Assembly: GCF_030272615.1 (NCBI RefSeq)
Contig: NC_081406.1
Span: 472,120,400-472,184,399, forward strand
Length of the DNA: 64,000 nucleotides
Reading direction: 5' to 3'
Source: Cryptomeria japonica
Taxonomy: Eukaryota; Streptophyta; Pinopsida; Cupressales; Cupressaceae
Shown: positions 46,816 to 58,267 of the stretch, in pieces
Position numbering within the stretch: the stretch's first letter is position 1
Layout: each line of letters opens with the position of its first letter
Made by a program: the position numbers and the translations under genes
Notes under the pieces: model-generated
The model's input: only the letters and a program-made list of their open reading frames with translations
Databases searched by the model: none
What the model was told of the DNA's origin: nothing

Positions 46816-47727
46816 TTGCAATCTTTACAAGGAAGATTGCAATCAATTAGGAGATTTGTTTCTCAGTTAGCAGATAGATGTCTTCAATTTACCCATCTTC
46901 TACATAAAAATCTTCCATTCAAATGGGATCTAAAATGTGAAGAAGCTTTTTTGCAAATAAAAGAATATCTTATGAGTCCTCCAGTACTGATATCACCAAC
47001 CAAATGGAAACCATTATTGCTCTATATCTCAGCAACAAATGTATCATTAGGAGCCCTCTTAGCCCAACATGATGATGAAGGAAAAGAAAGACCAGTTTAC
47101 TATATTAGTAGAACACTTGTTGGCTATGAATTAAACTATTCCTCAATAGAAAAGACATGTCTAGCAGTTGTATTTGTAACTCAGAAGCTACAACATTATA
47201 TGTTGATTCATTCTATAAAACTAATAGCAAAGATAGATCCTCTCAAATATTTGTTGAGCAAGTCAACATTAACAGGGAGACTAGCCAAATGGGTTATGAT
47301 ACTGAGTGAATTTGATCTAGAGTATGTTGACCGAAAAGCTATCAAGGGACAAGTTATCGTTGATCAATTGGCTGATGCTCCTTTACAAAATAACATGCCT
47401 TTGCACATCGAATTTCCTGATGCAGATAACTTGACAGTAAGTAGAAAATTTTGGGAATTGTACTTTGATGGTTCATATACACAATATGGATCAAGCGCAG
47501 GAATCTTTTTCATCACCCCTCAAGGACACACAATTCCGAAATTATATAGACTGCGGTTTCCATGCACTAATAATACTGCAGAGTATGAAGCATTATCTAG
47601 AGGGCTTAAAATGGCTATTGAATGGAATGTCAAAGAATTACATGTCTATGGTGTTTCACAACTTATCATCAATCAAGTAAATGATGAATATCAAACAAAG
47701 GATGATAAGCTTATGCCATACAAATAG
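46816..47727 (+). pseudogene. G RNase H and second, Tat-type RNase H
   Basis: 303 open codons. First the connection domain and gypsy RNase H remnant: LQGRLQSIRRFVSQLADRC, LLLYISATNVSLGALLAQ, RPVYYISRTL, YSSIEKTCLAVVF. Then WELYFDGSYTQYGSSAGI, NNTAEYEALSRGLKMAIEW and ELHVYGVSQLIINQV, the archaeal-like second RNase H that marks the Tat/Ogre lineage. Its catalytic set D...E...D shows D in YFDGS and E in TAEYEA, but the third (GDSQLV in the family) reads GVSQLI. The open frame ends at 47727 before the integrase linker. Confidence 0.93.
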
Positions 47728-48093
47728 TTGGTAGAGAAATTTAAATAACACTTTAAAGAAATCACATTCACCCAGATTCCAAGAAATGAGAATAAAGCAG
47801 TAGATGCAATGGCTACAATAGCACCTCTGTTGCAAAATAAGGAGAATCAACAACGTTACAAATTTCTTGTGGAAGATATCTTAACCCCTACCATTCAATC
47901 CCAGCATACCTACCGAATCTTCCATATATCAGGAACTAGTCAATACTTATATGGTCAAATTTATCAGTATTTAAAAGAACATATCCTTCCTCTTGACTTA
48001 TCTCATAATTAGAAAAGGAATTTCATCCATCAGTCCTCTCGCTATACTATTATTGCTAATATCTTATATAGGTGTGGTCTAGATGATACTTTA

Positions 48094-49227
48094 TTGAGAT
48101 GTCTTGAAAAAGATGAATTTGAGAGAGTTCTTAATAACATTCATGCAGGTATTTGTGGGACACACTCAAGTGGTTTAACATTAGCTAAGAAACTTCTTCG
48201 TATGGGTTACTTTTGGCCTACTATGGAAAGAGATTCATTCACATATGCTAGAAAATGTAAACAATGTCAAATCCATGGAAATCTCATTCATGCACCAGCA
48301 CAAGAGTTATATCCTATGACAGGATCATGGCCATTTTCACAATGGGGCCTTGATTTGGTAGGAAAGATCAATCCCTCATCTTCTAATGGACATAAGTTTA
48401 TTCTGATTGCTATTGAATATTTTACTAAGTGGATTGAAGCAGTACCTTTAACAATAGTGACAAGAAAACAAATATCATCATTCATTTTGAATTATATAAT
48501 ATGTCGCTATGGAGTTCCTATGACCATTATCACTGATAATGGAAGACCATTCAAAAATCAAGATGTGAAAGAGCTATGTGAACAATTTCATATCCAACAT
48601 AGGTTTTCTACTCCACATTATCCACACAGTAATGGTCAAGCTAAGGCATCAAACAAGACTATCTTGAAAATCTTGAAGAAAACAGTCAATGAAGCTAGAA
48701 AAGATTGGCACATTCAGCTAAATCCTGCTCTTTGGGCATACCGAACTAGCATCCGCACTCCAACAGGGGCAAATCCATATTGTTTGGTCTATGGATCATA
48801 AGCTATATTACCTATAGAAGTAGAGATACCTTCTCTATGAGTATCCTTGCAAGGTATTATACCAGAAGAACAACAATGAGTCTCTCAACTCTAGGAACTA
48901 GAACTGATTCATTAACGTCGCCAAAATGCAATAGAACATTTGAAAGTATACCATTAAAGAATGGCAAGAAGCTATAACTATAGAGTCAAGCCGCGTATTT
49001 TACAGATTGGAGATATAGTTCTAAGGGAAAATCCAAGAAATCAACAAGATCAGGAAAAGAAGGGAAAATTTGAACCAAATTGGCTAGGACCTTTTGTCAT
49101 AGTAGCAGCATATGGATCAGGAGCATACAAGTTATCTACACCTGAAGGTGATTGGTTTGATGAACCTATCAATTCTATTCATCTCAAGAAATTTTATACT
49201 AAAAATCAATCAATAAAAAGCATATAA
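48094..49227 (+). pseudogene. G integrase with C-terminal domain
   Basis: Open 48094-48801: zinc region H in IHAGICGTH, then C-x2-C in KCKQCQIHG; core with WGLDLVGKI (first D), IITDNGRPFKN (second D) and HSNGQAKASNKTILK, where the third catalytic residue E (GQAEA/GQVEA in the family) is K. Then PALWAYRTSIRTPTGANPY and a stop at the usual YG.EAVLP site. The C-terminal part continues at 48961-49227: LQIGDIVLRENPRN, FEPNWLGPFVIVAAYGSGAY, INSIHLKKFY. No chromodomain, as expected for Tat. Confidence 0.93.
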
Positions 49228-51049
49228 AGTCCTGACGAAATCAGTAAAAATCATAAAATCCCTAAAAAGCATAAAACAGTTAAAATAAAGAAAAAAAAGA
49301 AAAAAAGAAAGAGAGAAAAATGCAATAAATTTAGATGGTGACAACCTGGTAAACAGGCGCTATCTACAAAGTAAGTTCCTCCATCTATGAGATCACTTTG
49401 CACACCTATCTACTCCATCCTATCGTATATATCGCTTCCATCTATCTTACCTTATCCATTCCATCTTCTATCTTTCGCATTCATTTCTCTGAACCATTTA
49501 GCAAGAAATATCTAGCTTACCAATAGTTAACAATCTTTGACATACTTGTCGTAGTCACTATCTTAGATTTTATCAAAATCAATCAATCTACATTTGTATC
49601 CCTCTGTGGTTTGGATCTTGATCAATTCATACATCCATAAGAAATTTTTGTTTCCACTAGGGGAAAAATCCTAATTCCTTTTGCTAAGGTGATCTCTTAA
49701 ATCTTTGAAAATCCCAAAACATTCAAAAAACTTAGAGAAACCAAAAACACCTAGGGTTTTGAAACAGATAACGAGCAATAAAGCAACAAATAAATCAAGG
49801 CGTTTAATCAACAACCGAATCAGGAAACTCAGAAAATGAAGATTTGATCAGCAAGTAATAAAGGATTATCAAAGATCATTCATCAAGATGATTATATCAG
49901 TTAATGGCCATAAGAACATGTGAATGGCATACAATATTCAATGTTTATATCTTGATATTATTGCTAATCATGTACTCTATGCAACTCAAGGATGTCCATG
50001 ACTAGAGAAGCTATGATGGGGCATGATTTTTTTTTTTTTATTGTTGTCTGTGGTTTATCTCTTACTACGGTATGAACTTGTCTCGGGATATGATCGGCAA
50101 ATGATCAAGGAGGAGGTTCCAAGTCATGCATGAAAGGAGATACTCTTTGTCTTTTCTGCAAGCAATACTCAGGTCAACTTGATCCATTATATCAAGTTGC
50201 TTGTATTAATTTTCTATATCAAAATCCATGTAAGGAATACTCAGGTCATCTTGAATCATTATGTCAAGTTGCTTGTATCTTCTTACAACATTTTAAAGCT
50301 CAATGATGAAATCAAGCACTATTACAAAGATTGCATATGAAGAATGGTAGTACAATTTTTAGTTAGCTCATTATTCGTCTGCATTATAAGCATTCATTGT
50401 CAGTTACAGTATAAACATTTCATTTCATTAACAGATCAATGGTCATAAATAAAGATTGAGTATACTTGGAAAAACAAAAACAATTTGCATTTGATCATTA
50501 TAGGTGCATTCATTTTTAGAATCATTTTAATCATTATCCATTTCATTTAGTTGCATTTAAATCATTGCATTAGTTTGCATTCAATTAAGTGTATTTCATT
50601 AACCATGTAGAGTATCATCATTATTATTTACATTATCATTATAAGCATTACATATAAATCAAAAGCAAATCAATCATTCATTTGCATTTCCATATAGATC
50701 ATTGCATTCATATCATTTAAGTTAGTAATCATTTTCATTTGCATCCAAGATCATCAAAATCGAAAATCAAAACAAAAACATTTATCATATAGATCATAAA
50801 CATAAGGCAAGACACTCATCATCATATCATCATCCATCTAATCACTGCAACCATATAATCAAAGCTTATAGATCATCATCAAATAGAGTAACATGCATAA
50901 TAAAGATCATCATCAAATAGAGTAACATGCATAATATAGATCATCATAAAACAATAAAAGTCCAAGTATACAATGATATCAAATAAACAATATAAATGCT
51001 CCAAATCAAGTCACGACTGTCCTGTACCACTACCACCTGAATCTATCTG
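49228..51049 (+). other. G 3' non-coding region, first part
   Basis: Begins with a purine-rich run (49285-49320) and the small hairpin CCTGGTAAACAGG (about 49345), a usual landmark after pol in Tat-like elements. It contains an imperfect ~45-bp direct repeat (about 50160-50209 and 50232-50280, TACTCAGGTCA...TCAAGTTGCTTGTAT) and a 34-bp tandem pair near 50871-50938. No sense-strand coding region is seen. Confidence 0.6.
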
Positions 51050-53106
51050 TCTTTATGGCTGTAGGTGAGAAGATCCTCTAGATGTTTGTCTCCCATGCTC
51101 ACCACTCCTCTGAGGAGGTCCCATGACTCCACCACTGCTAGTATCCATCAACACAGTGGTATGATAACTACCTGCTCTTTGGCTCTCTGCAATTGCCTCC
51201 TCATATCATCGTCGCCATTGGGAAGTCTCCTTCCTAGCCCAAACTAATGCTGTAACAGTGTCAGCTAAAAGAGTTCCTAATCCAGCCTGCTGAATGTGAT
51301 CAAGAAGGCCCTGAGTATCTTGTTATCTCCAAACAACTCTATCCCTCTCAGTCATAAGAGTTTGCACCTGTGCTTGAAGCTGATCAATCTATTCTCTCAG
51401 ACTGTCAATGGTATCATGCTCTGGCATATCATGCTCTGGCACACCATGCTTTGGTACATCATGCTCTGGTGCATCCTGCTCTGGCAAATCCTACTGTGGT
51501 GCATGAATCCCAATCCCCTCCTCACCACCAACCTATCCAACTGCTGGAATCTCAGTCTGAGTAACTCTCCAAACCCATCGTCTAATCAAGGGAACATGAT
51601 CCTCTGGATCCTCATCATCTCCACCATGTACTGCAATAACCCTAAGGGTCTGGTTGAATCTGTCCAAAATTAATGCCTCTCCCGCAACCCTCATCCATTC
51701 CAATCACCCTGCCTCCTCTTGTCAATGGCAAACCTTTCGGTAATCTCATACCTGCCTTATCATGCTCCCTCCCAATCTATCCAACATCCCTCCCACCCAT
51801 AGGACGTGGTCTCCCAATCATGCCAGCCGTCCAAATGGTCCTCCATAGACTCTTAGTTGACCTCCCCTCCATCTAGCTCTCCTACCACCAACACCACCAT
51901 CACCACCCTCATCTCCACCTCCCTGGCCTCCTAAGTAGATCTAAGCTCTCGTCTCTATCTCTGTCTCCATCTCCTAAAAATTGGATCATCTGAGTCATCA
52001 TCCTCATCTCCTAAGATAGGAGGAACTGCAGGATTAGTAATGTGAGGAACTGGATGAGCTAGTATGTACTGTGCATAATCTGCGGTAACCCCAGGATCAA
52101 GAATGTGCAATCTCATATCATAAGCCACCCTCTAAGTAGCAAGAAACTCTGCATGAGCAATCTCAAATGACAAAGAAGGTCCCCAATCTCGTCTATCTCT
52201 GTACCATCGAGCATATATCGTCACACCAATAGGCATAGGTTGGATGATACCAAAGTATCTCAGAATGTGACTAATCAACTATCGCTCAATAATGTAAGGA
52301 GTCCAACCAATGAGATATCTACTCTGCATGATAAATGGTAAGGTCTGTGCATCATCCATCCATGGCTCACAATCAACATATGGCCTCCAAGTAATACTAT
52401 CCAATGAACCAAGCACCCAACGCCAATACTCCATCTTACCCATCTTATGCTGAGTAAGGATACCTGCATTAAAATATACATATGGCTGCCTCTCTCCATG
52501 AACTCTATGATGGATTGGTTGAGTAATAGCAATGTACTCCCAGCACCAGATCTGTAATAAAGTGCATCCTCTAGACAAACTCACACTCTCATCATACACT
52601 ACCTAGTGAAGATCATGATATAAATGAGCCAACATACAAACGCCCCAAGCATATTGAGTACAATGCTACATCATACTCCGAAGAATCTCACCCCATCCAA
52701 TAGAAAAACCTCATGATCTCCTATCAGGACAAATAAATCCTCCAATCAAACTAGCAAGAATCACGGGAAGAGCCTCATAATACATCACCATATCCTCCCA
52801 TCGGATCTCTCCTCTACTAATGCTATCATCAACAAACATGGCTCTACAAGCCTCTGTCCCAACATGATCCTCAAAATCATACTGCACTAACTCGCTAGTC
52901 ACTGGGATGTGCAGAATCCTATACACATCCTCGAGCGTCACACTAATCTCACCCGTGGGTAAGTGGAAAGTATTATGCTCATTGTGCCATCTCTCAGCTA
53001 ACACCGTCAACAATCCTCTATTATGTGTAATCTCAGGCATATACAATAAATGGCGTAAACCATAGGCATCTATATGTCTAACCTCAGCCTGTGTCAACTC
53101 TTGCAC
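51050..53106 (-). pseudogene. Antisense Plant Mobile Domain (PMD) gene carried by G
   Basis: Minus-strand ATG at 53106. The first 131 codons contain LRHLLYMPEITHNRGLL, ERWHNEHNTFHLPTGEISVT and LEDVYRILHIPVTSELV, the start of the plant mobile domain (ERWRPETHTFHLPxGExTxTLxDVxxxLGLPIxG). After a stop at 52711 the same phase continues: LLQIWCWEYI, QPYVYFNAGILTQH, EYWRWVLGSLDSITWRPY and SRYLIGWTPYIIER (52599-52275), the C-terminal half of the PMD. A low-complexity tail follows with PEHDVPKHGVPEHD repeats (51415-51500). About 680 codons in one phase, broken by point stops. PMD proteins occur as host MAIN/MAIL-type genes and inside plant transposons. Role in the element unknown. Confidence 0.85.
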
Positions 53107-53164
53107 TAAATGTCGTACTACCGGTAATTTCTGCCGACACTGGAGAACATCACATTTCTCCTAT

Positions 53165-53400
53165 TTTATCAAGAGAAATAAATTAAACTGAATCAAATCA
53201 TCATCTATCTATCAAATCATCTATCTATCTATCAAATCAAACTGAATCAAATCAACACTATCTATCTATCAAATCAAACTGAATCAAATCATCTATCTAT
53301 CTATCAAATCAAACTGAATCAAATCATCTATAAATCTATCTATCAAATCAAACTAAAGCAATCAATGCTATCTATCTATCAAATCAAAGTGAAGCAACTT
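53165..53400. repeat. Tandem array TATCTATCAAATCAAACTGAATCAAATCA
   Basis: Six or so irregular copies of a 30-45-bp unit combining TCTA tetramers with CAAATCAAACTGAATCAAAT. Sits just upstream of the antisense PMD start, within its would-be 5' region. Confidence 0.9.
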
Positions 53401-53659
53401 ACACTATCAAATCATTTTAAACCTATCAATCATGGTTTTCTATCAATCACTGAGTTCAATCAAAACTCTGCTAAGTTCTTGCATCAGAAACTAAATCGGT
53501 TTCTTAGAGCTACTCTATCAATCAATCAACAATCAAGCAATCAATCAATCAAATCAATCAAGCAATCACTCAATCAAGTACCAATTCATCATCAATACAC
53601 ATTAAACATGTTATATCTAATCATCAAAGTGATTTTTAGCCTTTGTACTTATCAAAAAC

Positions 53660-53970
53660 ATCAATTTTGAGCATTTGCGCTATCCTATTGAACATATGCG
53701 CTAAATCTAAATGCAAATGCACTAAACTAATGCATTTGCACTATCTTTTTGAGAAAATGTGCTAACTCTAAAAGCATATGTGCAAAACAAAGCAAAAGCA
53801 CTAACGTCCTATGCAAAAGCACTAACACACAAAACATTTACGCTATCCTATGCATTGCGCTAACATCCTATGCATATGCGCTAACAAAAAGATCATTTGC
53901 ACTAATCTATGAAAATGTGCTAAACCTAATTGCATATGCGCTAAAACAAAATGCAAAAGCCCTAACCTAA
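53660..53970 (-). repeat. 3' array, reverse complement of the leader motif
   Basis: About a dozen copies of (A)TGCATATGCGCTAAC / GCAAAAGCACTAAC. On the minus strand these read GTTAGCGCATATGCAT and GTTAGTGCTTTTGC, the same motif as the leader array at 35925-36175. Confidence 0.85.
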
Positions 53971-54429
53971 CGCCAAAAAAATTCAAAAAATTATAAAAAT
54001 AAAAAATGCGCCTAAACACATGAAAAGTCAAACGAAAAGTTGAAAACAAAGCTCGAGATAAGATACATACTAGATACCCATACTTGGCAGGTCATTGATA
54101 TCACCATTTTGCCACCTCAGCAAGAAAATTTTCTTCACAAGCTGACAAGGATAACAATGAAATTAAAATTAGCCTTGGTTAATTTTATATTTACTATTTG
54201 AAGAGTAATTAATGCTATTCAATGGGGCAATTTTATTGTTTTTTATAAATGAATTTAATTGACTAAATTTTTTATCAATTATCATGAGATCAATCGTTCA
54301 AACCAAAGTTTTCAACAAATTCACGATTAATCTCCTGAGGGGGCACACAATCAGGATTTTCAATCTCCATCAGGCACATTATCGAGACTTGATTTAATCT
54401 TTAAAACAATGTTGTCTCGACATCATTTC

Positions 54430-54443
54430 AAAGAGGGGCAAAA
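54430..54443 (+). other. G polypurine tract
   Basis: AAAGAGGGGCAAAA immediately before TGTATACACA of the 3' LTR; typical of Tat-like elements. Confidence 0.88.
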
Positions 54444-55530
54444 TGTATACACATAAAAATGGCTATGAGCAATTAAATAAATATTTTATATTTATTTAAT
54501 AATTATTCTTCTATTAAATAGTTAATTTGAAAAGATTAATTAATTTAATTCATTTTCGTGTCTTTCTATTAATTAATATTTTATTAATTAATTCATCTAT
54601 CCTATTCCTCTAATTAATTAAATATCTAATATTTAATGGTTATTCTCCTATCCTATAGTCTCAAATATTAAATAATTCTTAAATTATTTAATCTTTCTTA
54701 TCCAACTCACCTTCCATCTCCACTTCATCTTCCCTTTGCCAACTCATCCATCATGTGGTTAAGGAAATTAATATTTCTTAAATATTAATTTATCATTTAT
54801 CTTCAACCACCAAACTTAATGAATATTGTGTGCATACACATATTTCATAACCATCTTCTATATTCTCTCCAACACCCCCTACATCTTAGGAAGGACTTGA
54901 GTCCACTTGTCCTATCATGCCTAAATCTTCTCCAACCATCCCTAGATTCCCTCAGTCAGCAACCCAGTCAAGGTGAGATAAGTGACACTTGTCTTCTCCT
55001 TCCCCCTTTCTCTCAACCTTCACCTTTTCTCACAACCATCCAAATCTACAGATCTGATCATTACCGTTGATCTAAGCCACATCATCTCATCCTCTCAAAG
55101 TCTATAAAATCAAGAGCTTCAGTTGAGAGGGAGTTAGTCTTCAAATTAATCATATGCATCCATGAGTTTTAATCTTGAAGCAAATAGCAAATAGCAAATA
55201 TCAAATATCATTTTAGCATAATCATTTAACATAATCATGTAGTATTGCATATCATAGTATCAGTTAACTACAAGTTATTAGTCCATTCTTCATATGCCAT
55301 CTTGGAAGCCATCAGTGCATTGTTTGAGAGCACACCATCTGCAACCAGGAACAATGGAGTTAGGACACAATGAGACATAAGCCATGAAGGTAATATTAGT
55401 ATTTTATTTTATATGTACTTCATGTAGTTTCATTGGTTGAGTTTAGGATTTCCTGTAGTATTTCCATTTGTATTTTGTGAAACTAACTTATTGCAGGTAA
55501 CATTCTGAGGATGAAATTCAAGTTGACACA
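54444..55530 (+). repeat. G 3' LTR (complete)
   Basis: 1087 bp, TGTATACACATAAAAATGG to AAGTTGACACA. Differs from the 5' LTR by scattered substitutions (for example GTGTATGTACAC against GTGTGCATACAC). Confidence 0.93.
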
Positions 55531-56879
55531 GCCACATATTTGATTTTTCTCTTTTGAATGGATATTTGTGATCAAGATTTGAATTGTTCTGAGAAGATTT
55601 GTTGCCTTCTCTTGACTGTTTACATCCACATCTTTGCAATCATATTTTGATAAGGAAAACACTATTTTACTACCTTGTGTATTTAAACTTTCTCCAACTT
55701 TAAAACCTAAGATAGAGTTATTATAAGATCTTTGTTTTCTTAGCATGTCTTCTAATTTGGGGCTTTCATATCTTTCTAGTTTCTTGTTTAACATTACAAC
55801 TCTAGCCTCCAACTTTTGACAATCTTCAATCTTTGATGCCAACTTTATCTCGGTCACTTCCTCAACTCTCTTTCTCTCCTCAAGTTATGTTGTTAAATCA
55901 ATAATTAATTGATCTATTGTTATAACTTTATTGATCAATTTTTCCTTTTCTTTCAAGGCCAAGTCTTCCTGTATGCAAACCTCCTTCTTCAACCTCTTGA
56001 TCTCCTTAAGAGCATAAAGTAATTTACCTTCAAGATCAACATCTATCAAATCTGATTCACTATCTTTCTCATTTTCAACTTATTGATTGACACTTGAACT
56101 TTCCATTACCATAAATAGTACTTCACCATTATCAAGGTCTTCAGAGTTATTGTTAGATACATCAACATATAAACTCTTTATTTTTATAAAAGAACTTTCT
56201 TCTAGAGTTTAAGAAATTCTTACCTTATTTTTCATTATTCTCTTCATCATCATTTGATTCACCATAAGGATACTTAGCTGCATAATGCCATGTTCTTCCA
56301 TAATTAAAAAACTTAAAAGGAAGTTTCCCTTTATACTTTCCTGACCCCTTTTTTCAACTTTATTACAAAGTTAGATTCAACTGCATCTATGTCTTTTGAT
56401 TCTGAATGAATCTCTTTTTCTTTCTTCTTAGCCTTGAATGCTTCCTTTCCATTTAAAGACTCTTTTTTACAAGTGCTCATTTCATATGTTGTAAGTGCTC
56501 CATGTATATCATCCATTGAATATGTGTTTATATCCCTTGCTTCTTCTATTGTCGATATTTTAGAGTCATACCTAGATGGCAAAGATCTTAGAACCTTCTT
56601 TATAACATCTTTATCTTCCATCTCTTCTCCTAAACCATAAATTTTATTTATCGTTTCATCAATTCTAAGAAGATAATCTTCTATTTTCTCCTTATTCATT
56701 TTTAATTCCTCAAACTTTGATCTAAGTGTTTTTATCTTGGCTTGTTTTGCTCTGTCATTACCATAATAAATACTATTTAATTTTTTCCAAACTTCTTGTG
56801 AGGACTTGCAGTGCATAACTTTGACAAAGATATCTTTTGACAAACCACAAAGTATGGCATGCTTTCCTCTTGCAACCAA
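55531..56879 (-). pseudogene. Y gag, N-terminal part
   Basis: Minus-strand 56879-56331: MHCKSSQEVWKKLNSIYYG, RSKFEELKMNKEKIEDYLLR and LRSLPSRYDSKISTIEEARD, the UBN2-type gag domain of copia elements. After stops, 55857-55550 gives a coiled-coil-like KIEDCQKLEARVVMLNKKLE and a Lys/Ser-rich segment reaching the G insertion point (SNLDHKYPFKREKSNMW). The knuckle and protease continue on the far side of G at 34788. Confidence 0.9.
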
Positions 56880-56954
56880 AGAACCTTCCTATTTCATTTC
56901 TACTAGTATTCCACTACCAAGACCAACCTTAGGTTGTTAAACCTCTATAAGGAA

Positions 56955-56974
56955 CCTAAAGCTCTAATATGACT
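56955..56974 (-). other. Y primer-binding site
   Basis: Minus strand ATATTAGAGCTTTAGGTTCC after the LTR end, a slightly mutated match to the initiator tRNA-Met site (TGGTATCAGAGCTTTAGG). Confidence 0.75.
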
Positions 56975-58262
56975 TGTTGGAATACTCCTGACCACTGAGA
57001 GGGGGGGCGAATCACTGATCTGCTAATTTACACAAATAATTTTATCCAAACAACAAATTTGCATTCATGAAGTTAAAAAATCATAAATCTCAAAACAACA
57101 ATATTTAAGAAGGTCATCAATAAAAATAATAGGAAATACAAGCACAAGATATATGACACAAGGCTTTAAGTGGAAAAACCTTAAAGGGTGAAAAACCACT
57201 ATGAAAATCTCTCTTTATTATTCCTCACGTAGCATACAATAATCTGCAGAAGAATCCACTCCCTGTACACCATACAAAGAAAATAACAAAAAAAATATAG
57301 AGGGTTACTCTATCTCAATGAAATTCATAGAAATTCCACCCCTTTTTCACATATAGATAAAAAACTTGTTCTTCAAACTCTCATGTTCTTCAAATACATC
57401 ATTCAGACAATCATGTAGTCAACCAAAGACATTTTCATCAGCAAAACATAATCATGTGAATCGATATTTGTTCCTATCTTTATAAGCATCTACCAACTTT
57501 GTTTAAAAAAAATTTTCTTCTTAAAGCATCATTTTCTTCTTATCGAAAAAAGAATAGAACATTATTACAAATCAAAACAACAACCTTATCTTACATCTTC
57601 ATCCACCATTTAATCCCAATGACCATTGAGCAACTAAGGGAATCTGTCATACATAGACCTGAACATGTAACCACCTGTCAAGTTTTTGTTACTAAAACTA
57701 GCCGTTGAGATTTTGAAAATAACTTTCATACCCAAGCAATATAATGATTAGAAATTGACCTTTAATCATAGCCTTTGAGAATATTTTGATAACCAACATT
57801 AATTCAAATACATTAATATATTAATTAGACTATTCCTTAAACATTTTTTGTTGTTCTATAAAGTTGTTGTCGCTCCATACTTTATTTCTCTTCTTGCTAT
57901 AATGACAAGAACTAAAACCTTTATTCCAAACTTTCAAAACAAACAAACCCAAATTGTCTAGCTTGTAATACAATTGTAAGAGAACTCATTTCAGACTTTA
58001 TATTTGTCACCTTATGTTTCTTATCAGACTCCAAGTGGAGTTTCAACTTGATGACTGATTCTTAATGTATGATTGATAACAAATGTTATTTTATCTTTAT
58101 ATTATCAAGAAAAACATCCTTTCATTAATCTTTCATTTGGTTGTCCTAGAAGACATTATTCATATGATACAAAACTTGTGCACAATGTGTCTAAACAACA
58201 TTTCTCTAATCCTCATCCTTTCTAAACCTCTATTGACATCAATGGAAATATTGATGCTAACA
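56975..58262 (-). repeat. Y 5' LTR
   Basis: 1288 bp, TGTTGGAATACTCCTG to TTGATGCTAACA on the plus strand. Target duplication CATAT follows at 58263-58267. Confidence 0.92.
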
Positions 58263-58267
58263 CATAT

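Larger units (their letters stand above)
34789..55530 (+). mobile_element. Giant Tat/Ogre-like Ty3/gypsy element G nested in Y gag
   Basis: Two LTRs (34789-35796, lacking its first ~67 bp; 54444-55530 complete) flank an internal region with a long leader, gag, protease, G-patch-like region, RT, RNase H, second (Tat-type) RNase H, integrase, a ~5-kb 3' region with an antisense PMD gene, and a polypurine tract. It contains a 3.6-kb LTR-only insertion (41112-44732). Without this it is about 17 kb. LTRs differ at a modest number of sites, so the insertion is younger than Y. No target duplication can be checked because the 5' LTR start is deleted. Confidence 0.93.
24473..58262 (-). mobile_element. 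Copia element Y (minus), host to three nested insertions
   Basis: Outer ends are flanked by the 5-bp duplication CATAT (24468-24472 and 58263-58267). The 3' LTR (24473-25656 plus 30865-31011) is split by element X. The 5' LTR is 56975-58262. Pol and part of gag lie at 31012-34788 and the rest of gag at 55531-56974, separated by gypsy element G. With X and G removed Y is about 7.8 kb, normal for a copia with large LTRs. Coding parts are full of stops and the LTRs have diverged visibly, so Y is old relative to C1. Confidence 0.93.
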
